A DNA stretch of 64,000 nt from Rhodanobacter sp. Soil772 (lineage in GTDB: Bacteria > Pseudomonadota > Gammaproteobacteria > Xanthomonadales > Rhodanobacteraceae): assembly GCF_001428385.1 (NCBI RefSeq), contig NZ_LMSK01000002.1, forward strand, positions 774,704 through 838,703, given 5' to 3'. The notes under the pieces were generated by a model. The model did not search any database. It was not told the origin of the DNA and was given only the letters and a program-made list of their open reading frames with translations. Positions 8,887 through 17,019 of this stretch are shown one piece after another. Each line of letters starts with the position of its first letter. Position 1 is the first letter of the stretch. The translations under genes and the position numbers were made by a program.

Positions 8887-11800
8887 CGGCCGCCCTTTGC
8901 CCATCGCGGCGGCGCAGCAGCGCGTACAGCACCGGCATCAGCAGCAGCACCAGCGGCACCTGCACCAGCAGGCCGGCGATGATCGCCACCGCCAGCGGCT
9001 GCTGCATCTGCGAGCCCCCGCCGAGCGCCAGCGGCAGCAAGGTGAGCATCGCGGCCAGCGTGGACATCAGGATCGGCCGCGTGCGGTGCCGGCCCGCCTC
9101 ATGCAACGCCTCGTGCAGCGGCATGCCGGCGGCGGCCTGTTCGAGTTCGGAGAAGTAGAAGATCGCCACTTCGGTGACGATGCCGACGATCATCGTCATG
9201 CCCATCATCGCCGAGATGTTCAGCTCGATGCCGGTCAGCCACAGCCCGGCGAACACCGCAGGGATCGCCAGCAGCGGCATCGCCAGGATCACCAGCGCCA
9301 CCCGGAAACTCTCGTACAAAAACAGCAGCAGGGCGAACACCAGTGCGATCGCCGCCAGCAGCACGATGGTCAGCCCGCGAAACGCCTGCTGCTGCTGCTG
9401 GTACAGGCCGCCGAGCTGGTAGTACATGCCCTTGGGCAGCAGGCCGGGCCGGGCCAGCACGCGCTTGACGTCGGCGATGGTGGCGCCGAGGCTGCGCCCG
9501 CTAATGCGCCCGGTCACCGCGACCATCCGTTTCAGGTTGTCGCGGGTGATCTGCGGCTGGCCCTGCACCTGCTTCAGCGTGGCCACCCGCGACAGCGGCA
9601 GCAGGTGACCGTCGCCGGCGCGGATCGGCAGCGCGGCGACCTGTTCCAGCCGCTGATGCGTCGCGGCCGGCAGGCGCACGCGCACACCCACCAGCTTGCC
9701 GTCGGTGGGAAGTTGCGCCGCCACGGTGCCGTCGATCGCCGCGGCGACCTGATCGGTGACGCTGGCCGGGTCGAGACCTTCCAGCGCGGCCCTGGCCGGA
9801 TCGACCTGCACGGTCAGCGCATCGCCGGCCGGGTTGATGCCATTGCGCACGCCGACCACGCCGCCGACCTTGCCGACCGCCGCGGCGACCTTGCCGGCGG
9901 TGGCGGAAAGCTGGGTCGGGTCGTCGCCGTACAGCTGGATCTCGATCGGTTGCGGCACCGCCACCAGGTCGCCGATCAGGTCCTCCATCAGCTGCGACAG
10001 CTCGATGTCCAGCCCCGGCACATGCTGCTCGACCTCGCCGCGAACCTGCTCCATCACCTGCTCGGTGTCGGGGCGCGAGCCGCTTTTCAGACGCACGAAG
10101 AAGTCGCCCTGGTTCGCCTCGGTGAGGCCGCCGCCGAGCTGCAGGCCGGTGCGCCGCGAATAGGTGTCCACGTAGGGATTCGCGCGGATGATCGTCTCGA
10201 CCTGGCGCAGCAGCCGGTCGGTTTCCTGCAATGAAGTACCCGGCGGCGACAGGTAGTCGAGGATGAAACCGCCCTCGTCCATCTGCGGCATGAAGCCGGT
10301 GCCGACGCGGGTGAAAGCCAGCCCACCGACCAGCAGCAGCGGCACGACCAGCAGCAACACCAGCAGCGGTCGCTGCAACCAGTGCTGCAGGATGTTCTGG
10401 TAGCCCTGCATCATGCGCCGGGTGAAGCGGCCCGGTGGATGTTCGGCGCGATGGCGTTCGTCGAGGAAACGTTCGGCCAGCAGCGGCACCGCGATCCAGG
10501 TCAGCAGATACGAAATGACCAGCGCGCTGGCCATGGTCAGCGACAGCGCCTTGAAGAACGCGCCGGTGACCCCGGTCAGAAACGCCAGCGGCAGGAAGAT
10601 CACCACGGTGGCGGCGCTGGAACCGGTCAATGGGCGGGTGAACTCCCACGCCGCGGCAGCGATCCGTTCGTGCACTTCGCCCGCGTCCTGCGCGCCTTCG
10701 CCCGGATGCAGCCGGCGCATGATGTGTTCGAGCATCACGATCACGTCGTCGATGATCAAGCCGACCGCCGCGGCCATGCCGCCCAGCGTCATCATGTTGA
10801 AACTCATGCCGAGCACCGACAGCAGCAACACGGTGATCGCCAGCACCGCCGGCACCACGATCAGCGCGACCAGGATCACCCGCGTGTTGCGCAGGAACAC
10901 GAACAGCACCAAGCCGGCCAGCAGCACGCCGATCAGGATCGCATCGCGCACGCTCGCCGCCGCGCCGCTGACCAGCTGGGTCTGGTCGTACCAGTTGGCG
11001 AGGCGCACGCCGGAGGGCATCTGCGGCGCGTAGTCGGCCAGCCGCTGCTTCACGTCCTTCGCGATCTGCACGCTGTTGCCGTCGGGCTGCTGGTAGACCT
11101 GCAGCAGCACCGCGTCCTGGCCGTCGGCGTTGACGCGGATCCACTGCGGCACGTGGTCGAGGCTGACCGCCGCCACGTCGCCCAGCCGCACCGCGCCGCC
11201 GGGGCCGGCGCGCAGCACGATGCCGCGCAGCGCGGCCAGCGTCTTCGGCTGGTTGTCGGCCAGCAGCAGGTACAGCTTGTAGTGATCGGCGACGCGACCC
11301 ATCGCCTGGATCGTCGCCGCATGGCTGACCGCCGTGGCCACGTCGGCCAGGCTCAGTTGCAGCGCGCGCAGCTTGCCCGGATCGACGTCGGCGTGGAACT
11401 CGGCCACCTCGCCGCCCTGCACCTGGACCTGGGCCACGCCGCTGATCCCGCTCAGCAACGGACGCAGCTGGTACTCGGCCAGGTCGTGCAGCGCACTCGG
11501 CGACTGTGTGTGCGAGCGCAGGCTGTAGGCCAGCACCGGGAACGTACTCGGGTCCATCCGCCGGGTGCTCAGCTGGGTGCCGGCCGGCAGCTGCGGCAGG
11601 ATCTGCCCGGCCGCGGCATTCACTTCCTGCAGCGCCGCGGCCATGTCCGCGCCCCAGTCGAACGTCACCGCCACCTCGGCACTGCCGCGGCTGGTGGTGG
11701 AACGCACGTCGCGCACGCCGCGCACGTGGCGGATCGCCTCCTCCACCGGCGTGGTCACCTCGATCGCCATCTGGTCGGCCGGGCGGTCGCCCGCATCCAG

Positions 11801-11944
11801 CGACACTTGCACGCGCGGGAAGGCCACGTTCGGGAACAGCGCTACCGGCATCCGCAGCGCGCTGGCGATGCCGCCGATCGCCAGCATCAGGGCGAGGAAC
11901 AGCAGCGAACGCCGATGCCGTTGCATCCATGCGGTGACGCTCAC
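8882..11944 (-). CDS. RND efflux permease (AcrB/HAE-like)
   Basis: 1020 residues, the normal length of an RND pump. The protein has an N-terminal helix, two large periplasmic loops (about 30-330 and 555-860) and two six-helix bundles. The fourth helix carries the paired aspartates in GLIIDDVIVMLEH, the proton-relay pair of drug-type pumps, rather than the altered motif of CusA-like metal pumps. It is third in an operon with overlapping starts; the GTG start overlaps the adaptor stop (GTGA). It takes substrate from the periplasm and membrane and hands it to the adaptor and outer membrane factor encoded upstream. Substrate is not evident from sequence. Confidence 0.93.
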   Translation of the reverse strand: MSVTAWMQRHRRSLLFLALMLAIGGIASALRMPVALFPNVAFPRVQVSLDAGDRPADQMAIEVTTPVEEAIRHVRGVRDVRSTTSRGSAEVAVTFDWGADMAAALQEVNAAAGQILPQLPAGTQLSTRRMDPSTFPVLAYSLRSHTQSPSALHDLAEYQLRPLLSGISGVAQVQVQGGEVAEFHADVDPGKLRALQLSLADVATAVSHAATIQAMGRVADHYKLYLLLADNQPKTLAALRGIVLRAGPGGAVRLGDVAAVSLDHVPQWIRVNADGQDAVLLQVYQQPDGNSVQIAKDVKQRLADYAPQMPSGVRLANWYDQTQLVSGAAASVRDAILIGVLLAGLVLFVFLRNTRVILVALIVVPAVLAITVLLLSVLGMSFNMMTLGGMAAAVGLIIDDVIVMLEHIMRRLHPGEGAQDAGEVHERIAAAAWEFTRPLTGSSAATVVIFLPLAFLTGVTGAFFKALSLTMASALVISYLLTWIAVPLLAERFLDERHRAEHPPGRFTRRMMQGYQNILQHWLQRPLLVLLLVVPLLLVGGLAFTRVGTGFMPQMDEGGFILDYLSPPGTSLQETDRLLRQVETIIRANPYVDTYSRRTGLQLGGGLTEANQGDFFVRLKSGSRPDTEQVMEQVRGEVEQHVPGLDIELSQLMEDLIGDLVAVPQPIEIQLYGDDPTQLSATAGKVAAAVGKVGGVVGVRNGINPAGDALTVQVDPARAALEGLDPASVTDQVAAAIDGTVAAQLPTDGKLVGVRVRLPAATHQRLEQVAALPIRAGDGHLLPLSRVATLKQVQGQPQITRDNLKRMVAVTGRISGRSLGATIADVKRVLARPGLLPKGMYYQLGGLYQQQQQAFRGLTIVLLAAIALVFALLLFLYESFRVALVILAMPLLAIPAVFAGLWLTGIELNISAMMGMTMIVGIVTEVAIFYFSELEQAAAGMPLHEALHEAGRHRTRPILMSTLAAMLTLLPLALGGGSQMQQPLAVAIIAGLLVQVPLVLLLMPVLYALLRRRDGQRAAG

Positions 11945-12993
11945 CGGGCGGACTCCCGCACCGCATCGCCGTCCGCCAGTTCGTAGGCACCGAGCACGAT
12001 CACTTTCGCCCGCGCATCGAGCGGGCCCTGCACGCCGACGGGATCGCCGCCCGGGCTGCGCAGCGTCACGTCGATGCGTTTGGCGTGACCGTGCTCAAGC
12101 TCGAACAGGTAGTCGCCGTGTTCATCGTGCAGCACCGCCGCACGCGGTACCGCCCACGCGCTGAAATCGGCCGTGCGGATCTGCGCATCCAGCGCGGCAC
12201 CGGCGACCAATGCGACGCCGGCCTCGGCCGGCAATTCGACCTGTGCACCGAGCAGATGGGTCTGCGGGTCGATCGACTGGCCGATCATGCGCAACGTGCC
12301 CACGAAGCCGGCCTGGTCGCCATACACGCTGCGCAGTTGCACCGACATGCCGGCACGCAGTTTCGCGCCGTCTTCCGGCTGCACGCCCAGTTGCGCCACC
12401 AGCGCATGCGCCGGGGTGAAACCCAGCAGCGGCGTATTCGCGGCGAAGCGCTCGCCCAGACCCACGCCGAGTGTGCCGACCACGCCATCGGCCGGCGCGC
12501 TGACGGTTTCCTGCGCGCTGCCGCCACCCAGCGCGCGCTGCGCCGCCAGCGCGGCCTGCGCGTCGGCCAACGCCTTGCGCGCGGTCGCCAGTTGCGACTG
12601 CGTGGCCAGCCGCTGTGCCACCAGTTGTTCGGTACGCTTGAGTTCGCCGCTGGCTAGGCCCAGCGCACTCTGCGCCTGCTGGTACGCGCTGCGCGCGGCC
12701 GGGTCGGGCGCGATCGTCAGCAGCGGCTGATCGCGCCGCACGCTCTGCCCGGCCGTCACATGCAGCGCCACGACCTGGCCGCCATGCGCAAGGCTGATCG
12801 CACGCGCGCGCTGCGGATCGCCTGCCGCGCTGCCCCAGGCTTCGACGGTGTCGTGAAAGCTCTGCTGCACCGGCGTGGCGGTGGTCACCGCCACCTGGCC
12901 TTTGGCCACCGCCGCTTCTTCGTCATCGGCGGCGCCGTGGCTGCACGCGGCCAGCAGCAGGCACAACAGCGGCAAGAGCAGCGATCGGTTCAT
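11941..12993 (-). CDS. RND periplasmic adaptor (membrane fusion protein), lipoprotein
   Basis: 350 residues. The signal peptide ends in a lipobox (LLAAC, Cys17), so it is probably anchored to the inner membrane by lipid. A biotinyl/lipoyl-like half (HGGQVVALHVTAGQSVRRDQPLL) is followed by an alpha-helical hairpin (about 105-165, rich in A, Q and R), the second lipoyl half (VSAPADGVVGTLGVGLGERF), then beta-barrel and membrane-proximal domains. It links the RND permease to the outer membrane factor. Its ATG overlaps the stop of the outer membrane factor gene and its stop overlaps the permease GTG, so all three are coupled. Confidence 0.92.
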   Translation of the reverse strand: MNRSLLLPLLCLLLAACSHGAADDEEAAVAKGQVAVTTATPVQQSFHDTVEAWGSAAGDPQRARAISLAHGGQVVALHVTAGQSVRRDQPLLTIAPDPAARSAYQQAQSALGLASGELKRTEQLVAQRLATQSQLATARKALADAQAALAAQRALGGGSAQETVSAPADGVVGTLGVGLGERFAANTPLLGFTPAHALVAQLGVQPEDGAKLRAGMSVQLRSVYGDQAGFVGTLRMIGQSIDPQTHLLGAQVELPAEAGVALVAGAALDAQIRTADFSAWAVPRAAVLHDEHGDYLFELEHGHAKRIDVTLRSPGGDPVGVQGPLDARAKVIVLGAYELADGDAVRESAR

Positions 12994-14354
12994 GGCGTGG
13001 ACGCCTGTGCGGGAACGGGATGGGCGATAGCGCCAAGCTCGGTGTTGCCGAGCAGCGCTTCCAGCGCGATCGACTGCGTGGCCTGTTGCTGCTGCACGGC
13101 GAGCAGGTCGAGGTCGGCGGCCAGCGACTGGCTGCGGATCGCCAGCCAGGTCGGCCAGTCCAGCAGGCCTTGCCGCCATGCTTGTTCTGCGGCGCCGCGC
13201 GCGTCGGCCAGTTGTTTCGCGTGGGCAGTCAACGTGCGCTGCTGCCGATCCAGCGTGGCGAGATCGGCGCCGAGCCGCTGCATGTCGCTGCGCGTGGTCA
13301 GCACGCGCGCTTCGTAGTCGTCCTTCAATTGCTGCCGGGTCGCCTGTTCGATCGCGATGTTGCCGCGATTGCGATCGAACAGCGGCAGCGTGATGCCGAG
13401 GCTGAAGCCGTGGGTGTAGATGGCGCTGGTGTCGCGTGCGCTGTTGAAGCCGATGTTCAGCGCGGGAAACTGCGCCAGCACCGCGCCGCGCAGTTTGGCT
13501 TCCTGCGACTGGTAACCCGCCTGCAGCGCCAGCAGATCGGGCCGCCGGCGCGGCAACTCGGCCAGCGCCTGCTGCAACTGCGCCGAGGTCGGGGTGACTT
13601 GATAAGGCGCGCCGACCAGCTCCAGCGGTGCCGTCGGTGCGAGCCCGAGCAGCACGTGCAGGTCGCTGTCGGCCTGATGCAGGGCGACCGCGTTGTCGGC
13701 CTGCTGTTTGCGCACGTCCGCGGCGGCATTGAGGCCGGCGCTGGCGCCGTCGTAGGTGAGGTTGCCGGCAGCCAGTGCCGCATGGATGTAGCCGCCGACC
13801 TGGTCCAGCGCCGCCTGTTCGCCGGCCAGCCGAACCTGCTGCGCGCGCAGGTTCAGCACCTGGTCGAACAGCAATCGTGCCTGCGCCACGGTCTGCCACT
13901 CCGCCCACAGCAGGTCGAGGTTCACCTGCCCGGCCTGGCTGCGCGCCGCCGCCTGGCGCGACGAGCGCGTCAGCAGCGCGCTGATGTCTTCACTCAGCCC
14001 AAGGTTGAACGCCGTAGTCAGGCCGCCGCCGGAGTGGCTCGGAAAATCCTCGCCCAGGCTCAGCTGCGGATCGGGCAGCAGCCCGGCCGCGAACGCCTGC
14101 GCGCGGGCCACGCCCAGTTCGTCGCGCTTGAGCTTCAACGCCGGGCTGTTCGCCACCGCCAGCATCGCCGTCTCGGTGACGTCCAGCCCGTCGGCGGGAT
14201 CGAAGCGATGCGTCGCCAGCGACGGCAGCGGCATGTTGGCGGTGGGCGCAACGAGTTGCGCCACGCTGGCCGCACCTTCGCCCCGGCCCAGCGGCAGCGG
14301 CGCGTAGCTGGCGCAAGCCGACACGATCAACGTGACGGCGACGACCCAGGTCAT
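12990..14354 (-). CDS. Outer membrane efflux protein (TolC/OprM family)
   Basis: 454 residues from the chosen ATG. The start MTWVVAVTLIVSACAS gives a short signal with a lipobox (Cys14). The rest is the paired OEP repeat of long helices, with ALKLKRDELGVARAQAFAAG and PDPQLSLGEDFPS in the first half and RRPDLLALQAGYQSQEAKLRGAVL in the second. It forms the outer membrane and periplasmic tunnel for the adaptor/permease pair encoded downstream. An in-frame ATG at 14408 would add 18 residues, but the predicted -10 at 14415-14420 would place transcription start at about that point, so the internal start is preferred. Neither start has a strong ribosome site. Confidence 0.88.
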   Translation of the reverse strand: MTWVVAVTLIVSACASYAPLPLGRGEGAASVAQLVAPTANMPLPSLATHRFDPADGLDVTETAMLAVANSPALKLKRDELGVARAQAFAAGLLPDPQLSLGEDFPSHSGGGLTTAFNLGLSEDISALLTRSSRQAAARSQAGQVNLDLLWAEWQTVAQARLLFDQVLNLRAQQVRLAGEQAALDQVGGYIHAALAAGNLTYDGASAGLNAAADVRKQQADNAVALHQADSDLHVLLGLAPTAPLELVGAPYQVTPTSAQLQQALAELPRRRPDLLALQAGYQSQEAKLRGAVLAQFPALNIGFNSARDTSAIYTHGFSLGITLPLFDRNRGNIAIEQATRQQLKDDYEARVLTTRSDMQRLGADLATLDRQQRTLTAHAKQLADARGAAEQAWRQGLLDWPTWLAIRSQSLAADLDLLAVQQQQATQSIALEALLGNTELGAIAHPVPAQASTP

Positions 14355-14414
14355 GCGCAGACCGGATGTCACCGCGGGAAGGTGTCGCTGGTGGCCGGCA
14401 TCATGCATGCCGCC

Positions 14415-14447
14415 ATTCTGGAAGCCGCCGCTTAGTTCTTTCTTAAG
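14415..14447 (-). promoter_or_regulatory. Putative response-regulator direct repeat and promoter of the RND pump operon
   Basis: On the minus strand: CTTAAG (14447-14442), five bases, ACTAAG (14436-14431), ten bases (starting CGG), then CAGAAT (14420-14415) as a -10. The site ahead of the two-component genes at 5621-5653 has the same order, spacing and shared TAAGCGG core. The first half-site matches the PmrA/QseB consensus fully and the second has one mismatch. It lies about 80 bases upstream of the outer membrane factor start. Confidence 0.6.
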
Positions 14448-14463
14448 GGCCGAACGGCAGGTA

Positions 14464-16851
14464 TCACGACGACGGCCCCACCACGCGCAGCGCGATGGTG
14501 GCGAAGGCGCCGTCGCGGGCGAGCGCGGTGATCCGGTAATCCCCGGCCTGCGGCAAGGTGATCGCGATCGCGGCATCGGCGTCGCTGCTGCCTTGCAGGC
14601 GGCCGTTGAGCAGCCATTGCACGGTGGTTTGCGTGCCCAGCGCATGCAGCGTGACGCGCAGCGGCTGCTCGCTGTTCGGCGCGCGGCGCAAGGTGACGCC
14701 GTTGCCCAGGCCGGTGATGCGGATCGGCGTGGCGCGATCGAGCGAGTCGGCGGCGCAGCCGGACGCGAGCGGCGGCAGCGCGGAGCGGGCGCGGTCGTCC
14801 ACGCTCAGCCATGGCGTGGCCAGCGCGGGCCAGCGCGCCAGCTGGATCGTGTGCTCGTGGCTGGCGTGACAGGCGCCGCTCAAGCGCTGGCCTTTGGCAT
14901 TCACGCGCAAGGTGAGCAGGCCGGACGACCACGCGCCGAGGTCGCGTTCGGCAAACGTGGGCGGCAGCGCGTCGTCGAGCACCCATGCGATGCGGCGCTG
15001 GCGGCACAGCGCGGGATCGGTGGCGGCGACCGCGCCGCCGAGCGGCCAGCAGATCTCGACCGACTTCACGCTGGCCGGCTGCGCGCGCGCGCGGCCGCCG
15101 CGCGAAGGCAGCATGTCGACGATTTGGAACAGCAGCGGCAGCGCGGTCACCGCGCCGTACTGGCCAGGTGACGGCGTACCGTCCGGGCGGCCGATCCACA
15201 CGCCGATCGTCCAGCGGTCGGTAACGCCGATCGACCAGGCGTCGCGATAGCCGTAGCTGGTGCCGGTCTTCCACGCCACCGTGGCGTGCCGGTTGATCGC
15301 GCCGGCGAGCGGGCCTCCTTCGACATCGGCCGGGTTACTGGCGAGGATGTCGCGGATGATCCACGCCGCGCCGGGCGACAGCAGCCGGCGCGGGTGCGTC
15401 GGTTGTTCCAGCGTGTAGCGCGGCGTGCCGGCGATGCCGCCGTTGGCGAACGCGGTGTACGCGCCGACCAGATTTTCCAGCCGCGTCGACGCGCCACCGA
15501 GGATGATCGAGAGGTTCGGCTGCGCGCCATCCGGCAGGCCGAGGTCGACGCCGCCATTGGCCAGCCGCGCGACGAAACGGTTCGGCCCGACCCGATCCAG
15601 CACATCCACCGCCGGCACGTTGAGCGAGCGCTGCAGCGCCTCGGCGGCGCTGACCGGCCCCGAGAACGCCTCGTCGAAATTGCCCGGCTTGTAGCCGCCG
15701 AAATCCTGCGGCGCATCGACCAGCAGGCTCTGCGAGTGGATCAGGCCATCGTCCAGCGCCAGGCCGTACAGGAACGGTTTCAGCGTCGAGCCGGGCGAGC
15801 GCGGCGCGTTCACCATGTCGATGTAGCCGTGCCGCTGCGGATCGGCGAAGTCGCTGGTGCCGACGTAGATGCGCGCTTCCAGCGTCGCGTTGTCGACCAC
15901 CAGCAGCGCCGCCGACGTGTGCGCCGGCAAGCGCGAAAGATACGCGCTGACCCGATCCTCGGCGGCGCGCTGCAGGTTCGCGTCGATCGTGCTGGCGATG
16001 CGTCGCGCGTCCGGCTGCTGCCGGTGCAGGCGCTCGGCCAGCAGTGCGGCGGACAACGGCGCGCGCAACGAACGCGCCACCACCGGTTCGATCGCCGCGT
16101 CGCGCACCTCGGCCGCACTCCATCCGCCGAGGTCGCGCACGCGCCGCAGCACCTTGTCGCGCGCGGCGCGCGCCGCCTCGGGGTGGCGGTCCGGCCGCAG
16201 CCGGCTGGGCGACTGCGGCAATACCGCGAGCAGCGCCGCCTCGGCGTGCGACAGCCGGCTGGCCGGCTTGCCCAGGTACGCCCACGAGGCCGCTTCGACA
16301 CCTTCGATCGGACCACCGAACGGCGCGTGGTTGAGGTACAGGTCGAGGATCTGCGGCTTGCTCAGGTGCGCTTCCAACTGCAGCGCGCGGAAGACCTGCA
16401 CGAACTTGCCGCGGAAACTGTGCGGGATCGGCTCGATGATCCGCGCCACCTGCATGGTCAGCGTGGAACCGCCCGAGACGATGCGGCCGTGGCGCAGACC
16501 ACCGGTGAGACCGCGTAGCAGCGCGTAAGGATTCACGCCGGGATGGCGGTAGAACCAGCGGTCCTCATAGGTCAGCAGTGCCCGCAAGTACAGCGGCGAC
16601 ACCTGCTTCGCGGTGGTCGGGTAACGCCACACGCCGTCGCTGTCGGCAAACGCGCGCAGCGGCGTGCCGTCGCGCGCCAGCACCACCGTGCTGCCGGTGT
16701 CGGGGGCCGGCAGGTGTAGCGGGAACAGGCGGTCGAGGATGACGGCGACGAGCAGCAGGAGGCCGACGATGATGAGAGCGACGCGAAGACATCGCCACAT
16801 GCGAGAGCGGCGCGTGGAATCGGGCAGCGTGGCGGGGGTCCTCGTGGTCAT
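14464..16851 (-). CDS. pbpC: Penicillin-binding protein 1C, bifunctional glycosyltransferase/transpeptidase
   Basis: 795 residues. One N-terminal membrane helix (about 22-42) precedes the GT51 domain with catalytic Glu96 in TYEDRWFYRHPG and the SGGSTLTMQVAR motif. The transpeptidase domain follows with Ser355 in SPGSTLKPF, the SLN motif (QRSLNVPAVD) and Lys528 in KTGTSYG. The C-terminal roughly 90 residues are the PBP1C-specific BiPBP_C domain. The reading frame is open 30 codons further upstream, but those codons translate a palindromic repeat, so the ATG at 16851 is used. It follows the alpha-2-macroglobulin gene on the same strand, the well-known yfhM-pbpC pairing, in which the periplasmic macroglobulin is thought to trap foreign proteases while PbpC repairs the wall. 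Confidence 0.95.
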   Translation of the reverse strand: MTTRTPATLPDSTRRSRMWRCLRVALIIVGLLLLVAVILDRLFPLHLPAPDTGSTVVLARDGTPLRAFADSDGVWRYPTTAKQVSPLYLRALLTYEDRWFYRHPGVNPYALLRGLTGGLRHGRIVSGGSTLTMQVARIIEPIPHSFRGKFVQVFRALQLEAHLSKPQILDLYLNHAPFGGPIEGVEAASWAYLGKPASRLSHAEAALLAVLPQSPSRLRPDRHPEAARAARDKVLRRVRDLGGWSAAEVRDAAIEPVVARSLRAPLSAALLAERLHRQQPDARRIASTIDANLQRAAEDRVSAYLSRLPAHTSAALLVVDNATLEARIYVGTSDFADPQRHGYIDMVNAPRSPGSTLKPFLYGLALDDGLIHSQSLLVDAPQDFGGYKPGNFDEAFSGPVSAAEALQRSLNVPAVDVLDRVGPNRFVARLANGGVDLGLPDGAQPNLSIILGGASTRLENLVGAYTAFANGGIAGTPRYTLEQPTHPRRLLSPGAAWIIRDILASNPADVEGGPLAGAINRHATVAWKTGTSYGYRDAWSIGVTDRWTIGVWIGRPDGTPSPGQYGAVTALPLLFQIVDMLPSRGGRARAQPASVKSVEICWPLGGAVAATDPALCRQRRIAWVLDDALPPTFAERDLGAWSSGLLTLRVNAKGQRLSGACHASHEHTIQLARWPALATPWLSVDDRARSALPPLASGCAADSLDRATPIRITGLGNGVTLRRAPNSEQPLRVTLHALGTQTTVQWLLNGRLQGSSDADAAIAITLPQAGDYRITALARDGAFATIALRVVGPSS

Positions 16852-16874
16852 GATGCGGGTCGGTTTGCCTTGCT

Positions 16875-17008
16875 CCCTCCCCTGCGCAGCAGGGGAGGGT
16901 TGGGGTGGGGTCGCTCTTCGTCGCACCGTAGCGAAAGTCAAAAGCCTTATCCCCTCCTAGCCTCCCCCTGCGACCGAAGGAAGTCCCTTTGGGGCAAGCA
17001 GGGGAAGG
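16875..17008. repeat. Palindromic GC-rich repeat (REP/BIME-like), copy A
   Basis: Two hairpins of opposite symmetry enclose about 60 bases. The first has 10-base arms CCCTCCCCTG/CAGGGGAGGG (16875-16884, 16890-16899). The second pairs CCTCCCCCTG (16961-16970) with a CAGGGGAAGG-type arm (16999-17008). The outer parts match copy D at 50687-50788 closely, including a GGGTCGCTCTT stretch after the first hairpin. It fills the gap between the alpha-2-macroglobulin and pbpC genes. It could affect mRNA stability or expression ratio; that is inference. Confidence 0.75.
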
Positions 17009-17019
17009 GACAAGAGCGG

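Noticed and set aside
8882-11944. Heavy-metal (CusA/CzcA) assignment of the RND permease
   Set aside because: The fourth helix has paired aspartates (IDDVIVMLEH) as in drug-type pumps, and no Met/His-rich metal motif is visible. Left as RND of unknown substrate.
16852-16941. N-terminal 30-residue extension of PbpC
   Set aside because: It translates the palindromic repeat. The membrane anchor and charged start fit the ATG at 16851.
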